Notes: generated by a model from the sequence alone, not told the origin. A stretch of 64,000 nt of DNA from Microbacterium sp. SA39 (GCF_000967865.1 NZ_JXRU01000038.1:1-64000); one strand, 5' to 3'; positions 1 to 8,159 are shown, numbered from the stretch's first letter. A program made the numbers and translations.

Positions 1-2
1 CG

Positions 3-218
3 AAGCCTTACCGCCCCCAAACGAACGGGAAGGTCGAGCGCTTCAACCGCACCCTCGCCCAGGAATGGGCTTACGCCGAGACCTACGCCAGCGACGAAGC
101 CCGAGCAGCAACCTACGACACCTGGCTCCATCACTACAATCACCACAGACCCCACACCGGCATCAGCGGCCAAACACCCTCAGACCGCGTTCACAACCTC
201 ACGGGGAAGAACAGCTAG
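3..218 (+). mobile_element. IS481-type transposase, C-terminal fragment (cut by window edge)
   Basis: The frame opens at the window edge and ends at TAG 216-218, giving about 71 residues. It carries the end of an rve/DDE integrase core: the run NGKVERFNRTL contains the catalytic glutamate, followed by HHYNHHRPHTGISGQTP, the typical tail of IS481-family (and related IS3-like) transposases. The N-terminal part and left inverted repeat lie outside the window, so I cannot say whether the element is intact. No clear terminal inverted repeat is visible after the stop, and the next gene's stop codon lies within it. IS481 is my best family assignment from the motif. Confidence 0.8.
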
Positions 219-880
219 CTCGCGGCGCGCGTGTCGCGAACAGCGGTCAGTCCCGAGGCGACCGGCCCCCTGGCGAGGACATGTCCGCGGCGGAAAGCCA
301 GGCGCGTCCAGCGTCCGGAGCGCATCACGGGAACATCCTCTTCCCCGGAGATGAAACCCAGGGCATCGGCGGCGAATGCGATCCCCCGCGGCAGTCCGCC
401 GAGCTCATCATCAGGCTCGCCCCAGATGGCTGCGCGCAGTGCGCGGACGGCCTCTTCGCCAGAGCCGGGCGTCGCACCGCGGGCGACGGCGGAGATCCCC
501 CATTGCGCGCGCTGGGCGATCATCGAGGCCGAGAGCGTGGAGTCTGGTGCCCACTCGGATCTCGGCGGCGCCACACCGGCCCACGCCGGCGACAGACCCG
601 TATCGGGAAGATTCAGGCGCAGCGGGTCGTCCGACGCGGTGAGCTGGTCGACGACGATGTCGCACTCGAGCTCGGGATCGGCATGCACGATGCGCATCGC
701 GAGGACCGTCGGGGTGTTGTCGAAGAGTCCGTGCGGGGCGAGAGCGGCCGTCGTCAGCGCGAGCACCCCGTTCGCCGCTTGGAGACGGACGCCGTCATCG
801 GTGATCCGGGTCGCCCGACCGACGAACGTGAGAACGTCTTTCGCGGTGTCGGGATCGGTGAGGAGAAGGTGATGCGGCAC
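215..880 (-). CDS. Conserved hypothetical protein, 221 aa
   Basis: An open frame with good actinobacterial codon bias and a GTG start at 880. I do not recognise a domain. The protein is soluble, with no signal peptide or membrane segment, and acidic in the middle. Its stop (TAG, 215-217) overlaps the stop of the convergent transposase fragment, so the mobile element ends exactly at the 3' end of this gene; the last residues could have been altered by that insertion. It is divergent from tesB, with about 50 bases between the two starts. Confidence 0.6.
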   Translation of the reverse strand: MPHHLLLTDPDTAKDVLTFVGRATRITDDGVRLQAANGVLALTTAALAPHGLFDNTPTVLAMRIVHADPELECDIVVDQLTASDDPLRLNLPDTGLSPAWAGVAPPRSEWAPDSTLSASMIAQRAQWGISAVARGATPGSGEEAVRALRAAIWGEPDDELGGLPRGIAFAADALGFISGEEDVPVMRSGRWTRLAFRRGHVLARGPVASGLTAVRDTRAAS

Positions 881-930
881 GCGTTCTAAACTACCAACGG
901 ACCGGCGCCCTCGGTCGCGGAGAGGAACGA

Positions 931-1815
931 ATGAGCCCCGAAGAGCACGCCATCCAGACCGTCGAACGACTGCTCGACGTGCTCGACCTCGACTTCACGC
1001 AGGCACGGACCACCGAGGACATCTTCACCGGGTCGTCGCACGCCATGCCCACAGGCCGCATCTACGGCGGCCAGGTGCTCGCGCAGAGTCTCATCGCGGC
1101 AGAGCGCACGCTCCCCGAGGACCGCCCCGTCCATTCCATGCACGGCTATTTCCTGCGGCCCGGCGATTCCGGCCAGGGGATCACGATCGCGGTGGACCGC
1201 ATCCACGACGGGCGCTCGTTCTCGACGCGGCGCTCGCAGGCGTACCAGAACGGGGTGCCGATCTTCTCCATGATCGCCTCGGCGCAGGATCAGGATCCGG
1301 GCGTCGAACACGCGGAGCCGATGCCCGCGGGTGTTCCGGACCCGGAGGACCTCGCGTCGGACGAGGACAGGGTCAAGGGGCTGCCGGGTGGTGCGGCACG
1401 GATGCTGAGCGACCGGGCCGCCGACGTCCGCCATGTGGACTCGCCGCTGTATCTTCCGAGCGACGACCAACATGTCGCCAGGCAGGCGGTGTGGATGCGG
1501 ATGCGCGCGCCTCTTCCCGACGATCAGCGACTGCACCGCGCCGCGTTGGCGTACCTGAGCGACATGACGATCCAGGAGTCGATCCTCCGAGCGCACGGCC
1601 TGTACTGGTCGATGCCGGGACTGAAGGTCGCGAGCCTGGACCACGCGATGTGGTGGCATCGTCCTGCGCGCGTCGACGAGTGGCTGCTCTATGTGCAGGA
1701 GTCTCCCAACGCGCGGGGAGGCCGAGGACTCGCGACGGGCAGGATCTACTCGCGCGAGGGCGGCCTCGTCGCCAGCGTCACGCAGGAGATCATGATCCGG
1801 GTGCCTTCGGACTAG
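931..1815 (+). CDS. tesB: Acyl-CoA thioesterase II (TesB family)
   Basis: A double hot-dog thioesterase of 294 residues, the usual length for TesB (about 285-300). It hydrolyses acyl-CoA to free fatty acid and CoA in the cytosol. Visible marks are GGQVLAQSL near residue 48, HGYFLRPGD near 71 and, in the second hot-dog, YLSDMTIQES, which carries the Asp and Thr of the family's D-T/S-Q active-site set. The ATG at 931 follows a purine-rich GAGAGGAACGA ribosome site. It converges with the HNH gene, with a 4-base overlap of the two 3' ends. Confidence 0.88.
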   Translation: MSPEEHAIQTVERLLDVLDLDFTQARTTEDIFTGSSHAMPTGRIYGGQVLAQSLIAAERTLPEDRPVHSMHGYFLRPGDSGQGITIAVDRIHDGRSFSTRRSQAYQNGVPIFSMIASAQDQDPGVEHAEPMPAGVPDPEDLASDEDRVKGLPGGAARMLSDRAADVRHVDSPLYLPSDDQHVARQAVWMRMRAPLPDDQRLHRAALAYLSDMTIQESILRAHGLYWSMPGLKVASLDHAMWWHRPARVDEWLLYVQESPNARGGRGLATGRIYSREGGLVASVTQEIMIRVPSD

Positions 1816-2180
1816 TCCGCGGTGAGCGCGGGCAGGATCGCGGCGTAGCGGGCGAGGAAGGTACGTTCGTCGAGCTTCTTACGGCGCAGCCACCCGGTGA
1901 CCTCGCTGTTGCTCTTGCTCGCATTGCAGGACGCGCACGCGGGCACGACGTTGTCGAGCGTGTACCGCCCGCCGCGCGAGATCGGGGTGACGCAATCGCG
2001 CTGGAGCGGCCGATCCTGCGACCGGCAATAGGCGCACCCGCCCCAGGCTGCCACGATCTCGGTCCACTGCGAGGTGGTGAGGTCGTTGTCGACCCGGTCC
2101 AGTCGGCGCTGCCGGCGTTTCGCATACCGTGCGCGCGCGGCCGCGGAGGTGGTGGCGGGGAACCTGCGGCGTGAAGACAC
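1812..2180 (-). CDS. HNH endonuclease-domain protein, 122 aa
   Basis: Residues about 50-95 form an HNH fold: CAYC (zinc ligands), then RDCVTPISRGGRYTLDNVVP, then CASCNASK (second CxxC, with the family Asn and Lys). The position usually held by the first HNH histidine (D-H-V) is cysteine here (D-C-V, codon TGC), so metal chemistry may differ from textbook HNH nucleases, or this is a subfamily trait. The N-terminus is basic (RRRFP... RARYAKRRQRR), suggesting DNA or RNA contact. It is a stand-alone gene, not beside a methylase or a visible phage module. Confidence 0.78.
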   Translation of the reverse strand: MSSRRRFPATTSAAARARYAKRRQRRLDRVDNDLTTSQWTEIVAAWGGCAYCRSQDRPLQRDCVTPISRGGRYTLDNVVPACASCNASKSNSEVTGWLRRKKLDERTFLARYAAILPALTAD

Positions 2181-2215
2181 AGGACGACGGTAGCGCGATC
2201 AGTCCCCGAAACGGT

Positions 2216-2692
2216 CTAACGGTGCGCGTACTCGATCGAATCGCCCACGAACGGCTCCCAGGCGTCGCGCATCTCCGGCGTCAGCCGAGTCGGACGTCCG
2301 CTCGCGGCATCCACCAGCACGATGACAGCGGTCGACCGGGCGTAGATCGTCCGCGGCCGGGCTTCGGGATCGTTGTGCACCTCGTAGCAGACCTCGACGC
2401 TCGACCCGCCGAGCTTGCCGAACCACATCTGCACCTCGAGCGGACGGCGCTGGTACGGCACTGGCGCGAGGTACTCGATCTCCTGGCGGGCGATGAGAGT
2501 CAGGATGCCCTCGTCGAAGCCGGAATCCAGGACGGCAGTCGAGGGCGCCTCCTCCCCCGGCCCCGCACGCCAGAACGCGCGGACGCGCGCCTCCTCGAGC
2601 AACTTGAGCATCGAGGTGTTGTTGACGTGGTTGAACGCATCCAGATCTCCCCAGCGAAGGTGGATCGGGATGTGGAGCCGGGGCGACGACAT
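2216..2692 (-). CDS. Acyl-CoA thioesterase, 4-hydroxybenzoyl-CoA thioesterase (hot-dog) type
   Basis: A single hot-dog domain of 158 residues. The opening run LRWGDLDAFNHVNN matches the 4HBT/YbgC active-site signature, with Asp in the D-x-x-x-H-V-N motif as nucleophile or base. It should hydrolyse short or aromatic acyl-CoA thioesters; the substrate cannot be read from sequence. The ATG at 2692 is chosen because the preceding gene's TGA shares one base with it (TGATG), a re-initiation junction, so this gene is probably translated from the ettA transcript. Confidence 0.82.
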   Translation of the reverse strand: MSSPRLHIPIHLRWGDLDAFNHVNNTSMLKLLEEARVRAFWRAGPGEEAPSTAVLDSGFDEGILTLIARQEIEYLAPVPYQRRPLEVQMWFGKLGGSSVEVCYEVHNDPEARPRTIYARSTAVIVLVDAASGRPTRLTPEMRDAWEPFVGDSIEYAHR

Positions 2693-4371
2693 CAGTCGCG
2701 CGTGAGCTTGCGGTGCGTGGAACGGTGCGGCTTCGCGGCGTCCGGACCGAGGCGTTCGATCTTGTTCTCCTCGTACGCCTCGAAGTTGCCCTCGAACCAG
2801 TACCACTGGCCGGGGTTCTCGTCGGTGCCCTCGTAGGAGAGGATGTGGGTCGCGATGCGGTCGAGGAACCACCGGTCGTGTGTGATGACCACGGCGCAGC
2901 CGGGGAACTCGAGAAGAGCGTTCTCGAGCGAGCTCAGCGTCTCGACATCCAGGTCGTTGGTGGGCTCATCGAGCAGCAGCAGGTTGCCACCCTCTTTGAG
3001 CGTGAGCGCCAGGTTCAGGCGGTTGCGCTCACCGCCGGAGAGGACACCGGCCTTCTTCTGCTGGTCGGGGCCCTTGAAACCGAACTTCGAGACGTACGCA
3101 CGCGAGGGGATCTCGGTCTTGCCGACCTGGATGTAGTCGAGTCCGTCGGACACGACCTCCCACAGTGTCTTGTTCGGGTCGATGTTCGAGCGCGACTGGT
3201 CGACGTAGCTGATCTTGACCGTCTCGCCGATCTTCAGGTCACCGCCGTCCAGGGGCTCGAGTCCGACGATCGTCTTGAAGAGCGTGGTCTTACCCACACC
3301 GTTCGGTCCGATCACGCCGACGATGCCGTTCGGCGGCAGGTTGAAGCTGAGGCCGTCGATCAGCACGCGGCCGTCGAAGCCCTTCTGCAGCTTCTTGGCG
3401 TCGATGACGATGCCTCCGAGGCGCGGGCCCGCGGGGATCTGGATCTCATCGAAGTCCAGCTTCCGGGTCCGCTCGGCCTCGGTCGCCATCTCCTCGTAGC
3501 GCGCAAGACGCGCCTTCGACTTGGTCTGACGACCCTTGGCGCTGGAGCGCACCCACTCGAGCTCCTCCTTGAGGCGCTTGGCGAGCTTCGCGTCCTTCTT
3601 GCCCTGGACCTCGAGGCGCTCGCCCTTCTTCTCGAGGTAGGTGGAGTAGTTGCCCTCGTAGCCGATGAGACGGCCGCGGTCGACCTCGGCGATCCACTCG
3701 GCGACGTGGTCGAGGAAGTACCGGTCGTGGGTGATCGCGATCACCGCGCCCTTGTACGCCTGCAGATGCTGCTCGAGCCACAGCACGCTCTCGGCATCGA
3801 GGTGGTTGGTGGGCTCGTCGAGGAGCAGGAGGTCGGGCTTCTGAAGGAGCAGCTTGGCCAGTGCCACGCGGCGCTTCTCACCACCGGAGAGCGGGGCGAT
3901 CGCGGCATCCGCCGGCGGAGTGCGCAGTGCATCCATGGCCTGGTCCAACTGAGAGTCGAGATCCCAGCCATCAGCGGCGTCGATCTCCTCCTGGAGCCCG
4001 CCCATCTCGGCGAGGAGCGCGTCGAAGTCGGCATCAGGATCGGCCATCAGCGCCGAGATCTCGTTGAAGCGGTCGACCTTGGCCTTGATGGCGATGCCGT
4101 CCTGAATGTTCTCGATGACGGTCTTCGTCTCGTCGAGCTCCGGCTCTTGCATGAGGATGCCCACGGAGAATCCGGGAGACAGCTTGGCCTCACCGTTGGA
4201 AGGCGTATCGAGGCCGGCCATGATCTTGAGGATCGTGGACTTTCCAGCGCCGTTCGGACCGACCATGCCGATCTTGGCGCCAGGAAGGAATGCCATGGTG
4301 ACGTCGTCGAGGATGAGCTTCTCGCCCACTGCCTTGCGTGCACGCACCATCGAGTAGATGTACTCAGCCAC
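2692..4371 (-). CDS. ettA: Energy-dependent translational throttle protein EttA (ABC-F)
   Basis: A tandem ABC ATPase without membrane segments, 559 residues, standard for EttA. The first Walker A (GPNGAGKST) is near residue 38, the ABC signature LSGGEKRRVAL near 163 and Walker B LLLLDEPTNHLD near 181. An arm and linker region rich in Lys/Arg/Glu follows, then the second Walker A GPNGVGKT and signature LSGGERNRLNLAL. The family binds the ribosomal E site and links the first peptide bond to ATP levels. The gene heads a two-gene unit with the downstream thioesterase. Confidence 0.93.
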   Translation of the reverse strand: MAEYIYSMVRARKAVGEKLILDDVTMAFLPGAKIGMVGPNGAGKSTILKIMAGLDTPSNGEAKLSPGFSVGILMQEPELDETKTVIENIQDGIAIKAKVDRFNEISALMADPDADFDALLAEMGGLQEEIDAADGWDLDSQLDQAMDALRTPPADAAIAPLSGGEKRRVALAKLLLQKPDLLLLDEPTNHLDAESVLWLEQHLQAYKGAVIAITHDRYFLDHVAEWIAEVDRGRLIGYEGNYSTYLEKKGERLEVQGKKDAKLAKRLKEELEWVRSSAKGRQTKSKARLARYEEMATEAERTRKLDFDEIQIPAGPRLGGIVIDAKKLQKGFDGRVLIDGLSFNLPPNGIVGVIGPNGVGKTTLFKTIVGLEPLDGGDLKIGETVKISYVDQSRSNIDPNKTLWEVVSDGLDYIQVGKTEIPSRAYVSKFGFKGPDQQKKAGVLSGGERNRLNLALTLKEGGNLLLLDEPTNDLDVETLSSLENALLEFPGCAVVITHDRWFLDRIATHILSYEGTDENPGQWYWFEGNFEAYEENKIERLGPDAAKPHRSTHRKLTRD

Positions 4372-4434
4372 CGAAAACCGCTCCTTCTGTTGGCGTCGAA
4401 GATCGACACTCCAGCCTACCGGCCCTCAGCTGGG

Positions 4435-4932
4435 TCACCAGTCGATGGGCCGAGTCGTGCCGATCAGGCAGCGCCCTTCTGCGAGCTGGGGCATCACTGC
4501 CGTGACGACCTGGCCCGTCGACGGGCCGACCTGTCCGACGAGGCACTCGTCCTCGCCCCAGCGAACCGAGAACTGCAGGCTCTCGGCGGGGTTGCCGACC
4601 GTGGACTGGTCCTGGGTCACCTGCATGCTCGCCCGGTCGAATCCCGCGGCGATGAGCGCGTCGATGTACGCCCGCCCGGATCCGCGCTGCTCGGTAGCCC
4701 ACACGGCCTCAGCCGTGCTCGTGAAGACCGGCAGGTTCTCGTCGGCCGTGCCATCCGGCATGAGGGCGGGCGCAGCAGGTGTCGCCGAACTCGCCGAAGG
4801 CGTGGCCTCGGCCGTCGGCCCGACGGGCGGATCGGGTGTAGGGCCGCAGGCGGACAGGACGAGCAGCGCGGCGGTCGCGGCCACGAGGGTTGCGGCTGCA
4901 CGCGGAGCCGCAGAGACCGGTCGACGAAGCAC
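4435..4932 (-). CDS. Lipoprotein, unknown function
   Basis: The 165-residue product begins with basic residues, then a hydrophobic stretch, and has a lipobox LSAC near residue 28, so it should be a diacylglycerol-anchored outer-surface protein. A Pro/Thr/Ser/Ala-rich linker follows to about residue 55, then a small globular domain with two cysteines (near DECLVG and GRCLIG) that could pair in a disulfide. I do not recognise the domain. The start is GTG at 4932, supported by a TAGACT box 6 bases upstream. Confidence 0.72.
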   Translation of the reverse strand: MLRRPVSAAPRAAATLVAATAALLVLSACGPTPDPPVGPTAEATPSASSATPAAPALMPDGTADENLPVFTSTAEAVWATEQRGSGRAYIDALIAAGFDRASMQVTQDQSTVGNPAESLQFSVRWGEDECLVGQVGPSTGQVVTAVMPQLAEGRCLIGTTRPIDW

Positions 4933-4938
4933 GTGCTG

Positions 4939-4944
4939 AGTCTA
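4939..4944 (-). promoter_or_regulatory. -10 box for a leaderless lipoprotein mRNA
   Basis: TAGACT on the minus strand lies exactly 6 bases before the GTG start at 4932. There is no ribosome site between them, so the transcript probably starts at the start codon. Confidence 0.55.
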
Positions 4945-5004
4945 CGTGCCGAGCCCCCGTGAACCGCGACGCCGACCGGTCTCGGCTCTGTTGGATACGT
5001 CGCC

Positions 5005-5553
5005 TCAGTACGCCGTCGCCGACGCCGCTGCACCGCCGCCCGCAGGTACTTCGGCCCAGGAGATATCGAGGTCGGACAGCTCGTCGCCGGCATCTTCCTC
5101 GCCGTCGATACCGTCCTCGGCGTCACGGCCGACTTCCGGCTCGCTCGTGCGGTGGTCCGGAGACGATCCGCGCGCTCCGGAATCGGACGGTGTCGCTCGA
5201 CTTCGCGCAAGGAAGGCCGAGGTGCCCCACCGAAGATCGTGACCTATGGCGTCGGCGATGATGTCGACGCTCGTCCCCTGCTTCCCGTTGCTCTCCCACG
5301 TACGGATCTTCAGCCGGCCGGTGACGATGACGCTGTCACCCGTTCGCAGTGACGCCTTGGCGTGCTCGCCGAGTTGCCGGAACGCCGCGACCGAGAACCA
5401 GTTCGTATCGGAGTCGGTCCAGGTCTGCGTCGAGTTGTCGAACCGGCGATGGGTGCTGGCGAGGCGGAAGTTCGTGACCGGGTCACCTCCGCCCGTCTGC
5501 CCTTGGGTCGGATCGGTGGCGACTCGTCCCACGATCGTCACGGTGTCATTCAT
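5005..5553 (-). CDS. ssb: Single-stranded DNA-binding protein (short paralogue)
   Basis: A 182-residue protein with an N-terminal OB fold: VTIVGRVATDP at the start, NFRLAST, NWFSVAAFRQLGEHA and VIVTGRLKIRTWESNGKQG are the SSB strand motifs. The tail from about residue 120 is acidic and Ala/Gly-rich but ends in ASATAY, not the DDxPF tip by which housekeeping SSB recruits repair and replication partners. It is not next to rpsF or rpsR, so it is probably an accessory SSB. The ATG at 5553 is preceded by GAGAGGA. Confidence 0.85.
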   Translation of the reverse strand: MNDTVTIVGRVATDPTQGQTGGGDPVTNFRLASTHRRFDNSTQTWTDSDTNWFSVAAFRQLGEHAKASLRTGDSVIVTGRLKIRTWESNGKQGTSVDIIADAIGHDLRWGTSAFLARSRATPSDSGARGSSPDHRTSEPEVGRDAEDGIDGEEDAGDELSDLDISWAEVPAGGGAAASATAY

Positions 5554-5757
5554 GTCAGTCCTCTCGATGCCCGAGTCGCTTGCTCGGATCGACCCAGCGT
5601 GCGTCTTTCTCCAGGGTCGCGGACGCCGCTAACCCGAGATCAGTGGATATAAAGGCTCGGGCTTGGGCCGGTGCAGAACGCATGTCACCGACGTCTTCGA
5701 ACGGGCCGCACCGAATGTCGGTGGTCGGTCATATGTTCGAATCAGAAGGGAGTTCCG

Positions 5758-6027
5758 ATGTCCGACAGCTTGACCACCTATCTGCCCGAGGTTCCGTACG
5801 CGACGCCTCGGCTCTCCTCCCCGCGCGAACACCTCGTCCGCGCGTCCGACCACCTCTGGCGAGTCCAGGACCGCGCCGAACGCGTCCTCGGCCACCTGCG
5901 CATCGTCGCCGATCCCCTCGGCCTGCGCTATCGCGCGGAGCGACTGCATCTCGCCACCGGCACCTTCCGCCTCGTCGGAGAGTTCTGGCGGGTCGACGAC
6001 GCGGTCGCGGCGCTGCGCTACTCGTAG
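5758..6027 (+). CDS. Small hypothetical protein, 89 aa
   Basis: ATG at 5758 follows a good ribosome site (AGAAGGGAG, about 6 bases upstream). The product is soluble, Arg/Leu-rich and mostly helical by eye (REHLVRASDHLWRVQDRAER... YRAERLHLATGTFRLVGEFW). I see no recognised domain. It stands 8 bases before the broken HNH gene on the same strand and may share its transcript. About 200 bases upstream of it carry no gene. Confidence 0.6.
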   Translation: MSDSLTTYLPEVPYATPRLSSPREHLVRASDHLWRVQDRAERVLGHLRIVADPLGLRYRAERLHLATGTFRLVGEFWRVDDAVAALRYS

Positions 6028-6035
6028 GCGCGCGG

Positions 6036-6580
6036 ATGCCCAGCTCGGAAGAACGCCTCTACACGATGCAGGCGTGGCACCGGCATCAGAACTTCACGAG
6101 GATGATCGCGTACCTGCGTGATCATCCGTGTCACGATTGCGGCGAACCGGACCCCCTCGTGCTCGACTTCGACCATCTTCCTGGCTGTGAAAAGCGCTTC
6201 GAGATCGCCAGGGCCGTCAACGCCTCGACTCGCGCGTGTCGACGATTCTCGCGGAGATCGCGAAGTGCGAGGTGGTTTGCGCGAACTGCCATCGCAGGCG
6301 AACCGCGCGACGAGCCGGAAGCCGTAAACACCTGATGTCCCTCGGTCTCGAACTCCCTGCGCCGGCTCGCCTGCCCTCCCACCGGGCTCAAATACCCCAC
6401 GGTGGCGGGGTGAAAGGGCGCAGAGGATGCTCGTGCGAACCCTGCAGAGCGCGCCGGAATGCCTACTCGCGTGAGATTCGTGCCGCAGCCGCCGCCCGGC
6501 GTCGGCCCGACGCGGCCGATGCGGGCGCGTCCGATGCAGGCGCGGCCGGCGCTTGCACGACCGACGAGGAGTCCGCATGA
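6036..6580 (+). pseudogene. HNH-type protein, broken by a -1 frameshift
   Basis: Frame one (6036-6335) gives CHDCGEPDPLVLDFDHL, the first CxxC and Asp-His of an HNH fold. After about residue 67 the family pattern continues only in another frame (through 6580): STILAEIAKCEVVCANCHRR, the second half with its CxxCH. Restoring one G in the TGT at 6237-6239 (TGG, Trp) joins the halves in frame. The second half continues to a separate C-x-C-x-x-C motif (GRRGCSCEPCRARR) and an Ala-rich tail. It may be a real single-base deletion or a sequence error. Confidence 0.72.
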
Positions 6581-6604
6581 AGTTTTCGCTAGTCTGGACG
6601 CCTA

Positions 6605-6680
6605 CCCCCAGTAGCTCAGTGGACAGAGCATCGATCTTCTAAGTCGCCGGTCGCAGGTTCGAACCCTGCCTGGGGGGCCA
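6605..6680 (+). tRNA. tRNA-Arg (anticodon TCT)
   Basis: A 76-base cloverleaf with encoded CCA. The acceptor CCCCCAG pairs with CTGGGGG, the D stem is GCTC/GAGC, the anticodon loop CTTCTAA holds TCT, and the T arm is GCAGG-TTCGAAC-CCTGC. The anticodon stem has one T-C mismatch at its outer pair. It reads AGA, a rare codon in this GC-rich genome. Confidence 0.92.
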
Positions 6681-6702
6681 CAGCAGATGTCGGGCCCGTC
6701 GA

Positions 6703-6708
6703 TAGGAT
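6703..6708 (+). promoter_or_regulatory. -10 box for leaderless orn mRNA
   Basis: TAGGAT lies 6 bases before the orn ATG at 6715, leaving no room for a normal leader. Confidence 0.5.
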
Positions 6709-6714
6709 GGCGGA

Positions 6715-7341
6715 ATGGTATCTGCGTCGGAGAACGATCGTCTCGTATGGATCGATTGCGAGATGACGGGACTCGATCTCGCGGTCGATGAGCTCGTCGA
6801 GATCGCGGTCGTCATCACCGATTTCGAGTTGGAGCCGATCGACCCGGGCTTCCAGATCGTTATACGTCCGAACGACGCGGCGCTCGCGAACATGAACGAT
6901 TTCGTGACCAAGATGCATGAGACCTCGGGTCTCATCAAGGAGATCCCCCACGGCGTCTCACTCGAAGACGCCGAGGCGCAGACGCTTGCGTACATCCGTC
7001 GATTCGTGCCGTTGGAACGGAAGGCTCCCCTCGCGGGCAACACGATCGGCACGGACCGGATGTTCCTCGCGAAGTACATGCCCCAGGTCGATCAGTGGCT
7101 GCACTATCGGAACGTCGATGTGTCCAGCATCAAAGAGCTCTCGCGTCGCTGGTATCCCCGAGTGTTCTTCCAGGCGCCGGCGAAAGACGGCGGTCACCGC
7201 GCACTCGCCGACATCCTCGAGTCCATCCGCGAACTGCGGTACTACCGGGAAGCCGTGTTCGTCGATGAGCCCGGCCCGTCGAGTGACGACGCGCGCGTGA
7301 TCGCCACCCGCACCGTGTCGGAGTTCACCCCGAACATGTAA
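6715..7341 (+). CDS. orn: Oligoribonuclease
   Basis: A DEDDh 3'-to-5' exonuclease that degrades two- to five-base RNA (and pGpG) to mononucleotides in the cytosol. At 208 residues it is slightly longer than the usual 180-200. Exo I is WIDCEMTGLDL near residue 10 (catalytic Asp and Glu), Exo II includes NTIGTDRMFL, and Exo III is GHRALADILESI (His and Asp). It lies between two tRNA genes. Confidence 0.94.
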   Translation: MVSASENDRLVWIDCEMTGLDLAVDELVEIAVVITDFELEPIDPGFQIVIRPNDAALANMNDFVTKMHETSGLIKEIPHGVSLEDAEAQTLAYIRRFVPLERKAPLAGNTIGTDRMFLAKYMPQVDQWLHYRNVDVSSIKELSRRWYPRVFFQAPAKDGGHRALADILESIRELRYYREAVFVDEPGPSSDDARVIATRTVSEFTPNM

Positions 7342-7377
7342 TAGACTCATCTGGTTGCCCGCTCCGGTGGGCACATG

Positions 7378-7453
7378 GTGGGTATAGCTCAGCTGGTAGA
7401 GCGCTGGCTTGTGGTGCCGGATGTCGCGGGTTCGAGTCCCGTTACTCACCCCA
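7378..7453 (+). tRNA. tRNA-His (anticodon GTG)
   Basis: A 76-base cloverleaf with encoded CCA. The acceptor GTGGGTA pairs with TACTCAC (one G-T pair), and the anticodon loop TTGTGGT holds GTG. Discriminator C73 and the G just before the 5' end (7377) are the histidine identity pair G-1:C73. Confidence 0.94.
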
Positions 7454-7455
7454 GT

Positions 7456-7489
7456 GAAGAGGCCTGAATCGTCTGATTCGGGCCTCTTC
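7456..7489 (+). terminator. Hairpin terminator after tRNA-His
   Basis: A 15-bp stem (7456-7470 with 7475-7489, one G-T pair) with a 4-base loop GTCT starts 3 bases after the tRNA CCA. The following T-tract is weak, but the position and strength fit termination of the tRNA transcript. Confidence 0.65.
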
Positions 7490-7517
7490 TGCGTTCGAGC
7501 CCCGCACGGCCGACCTC

Positions 7518-7523
7518 TAGACT
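7518..7523 (+). promoter_or_regulatory. -10 box for leaderless LysE-family mRNA
   Basis: TAGACT lies 6 bases before the GTG start at 7530. Confidence 0.5.
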
Positions 7524-7529
7524 GACAGC

Positions 7530-8159
7530 GTGTCACTCGCGGTCTGGTTCTCTCTCCTCACCGCCTCCGTCGTCATCAGCTTCACGCCGGGCGCCGGCGC
7601 GATCAACACGATGTCGAACGCACTCAACCAGGGCTGGCGCCGCTCCATCTGGGGCATCATCGGGCAGCAGATCGCCCTCATCGTGCACGTGGCGATCGTC
7701 GCGGCCGGTGTCGGGCTCCTCGTCTCCCGCTCCGACGTCCTCTTCAACACGATCCGCTACGCCGGTGCCGCCTACCTCGTCTTTCTCGGCATCCGCCTCA
7801 TCCTGACCAAGCCCGCAGAGATCGCAGACGACACCGTGGCACCTGTCGATTCCCGCGAAGGCCACTGGTCGATGATCCGACGCGGATTCTGGGTCAACCT
7901 GCTGAACCCGAAGGCCATCGTCTTCTTCCTCGCATTCATCCCTCAGTTCATCCGGCTCGACGAGCCTCCGCTCCCCCAGTACCTGACCCTCGTCGCCACC
8001 GTCATCATCGTCGACGTCATCGTCATGTGGGGCTTCTTCGCCGCCGCCGCGCGTCCGTTCCGCCGTCTCACGCGATCCGCGCGGGGCCAGCGAATACTCA
8101 ACAGCGTCTTCGGGGTGCTGTTCATCGCCGTCGCAGCCCTCCTCGTCTTCCTGCACTGA
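7530..8159 (+). CDS. LysE/RhtB-family amino-acid exporter
   Basis: An integral membrane protein of 209 residues with about six hydrophobic segments, the length typical of RhtB/LysE exporters. The N-terminal FTPGAGAINTMSNAL is the family's conserved first-helix motif (normally PGP-A). A second mark is GFWVNLLNPKAIVFFLAFIP near residue 118. It should export amino acids or derivatives; the substrate is not predictable. The GTG start is supported by the TAGACT box 6 bases upstream. Confidence 0.85.
   Translation: MSLAVWFSLLTASVVISFTPGAGAINTMSNALNQGWRRSIWGIIGQQIALIVHVAIVAAGVGLLVSRSDVLFNTIRYAGAAYLVFLGIRLILTKPAEIADDTVAPVDSREGHWSMIRRGFWVNLLNPKAIVFFLAFIPQFIRLDEPPLPQYLTLVATVIIVDVIVMWGFFAAAARPFRRLTRSARGQRILNSVFGVLFIAVAALLVFLH

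Noticed and set aside
2713..4962. Open frame of 749 codons on the plus strand
   Set aside because: Antisense shadow of ettA and the lipoprotein gene; Val/Leu/Asp/Arg-rich composition typical of reversed GC-rich genes.
7456..7489. A riboswitch or attenuator before the LysE gene
   Set aside because: The hairpin directly follows the tRNA-His CCA end, and the LysE gene has its own -10 box after it, so termination of the tRNA transcript is the simpler reading.
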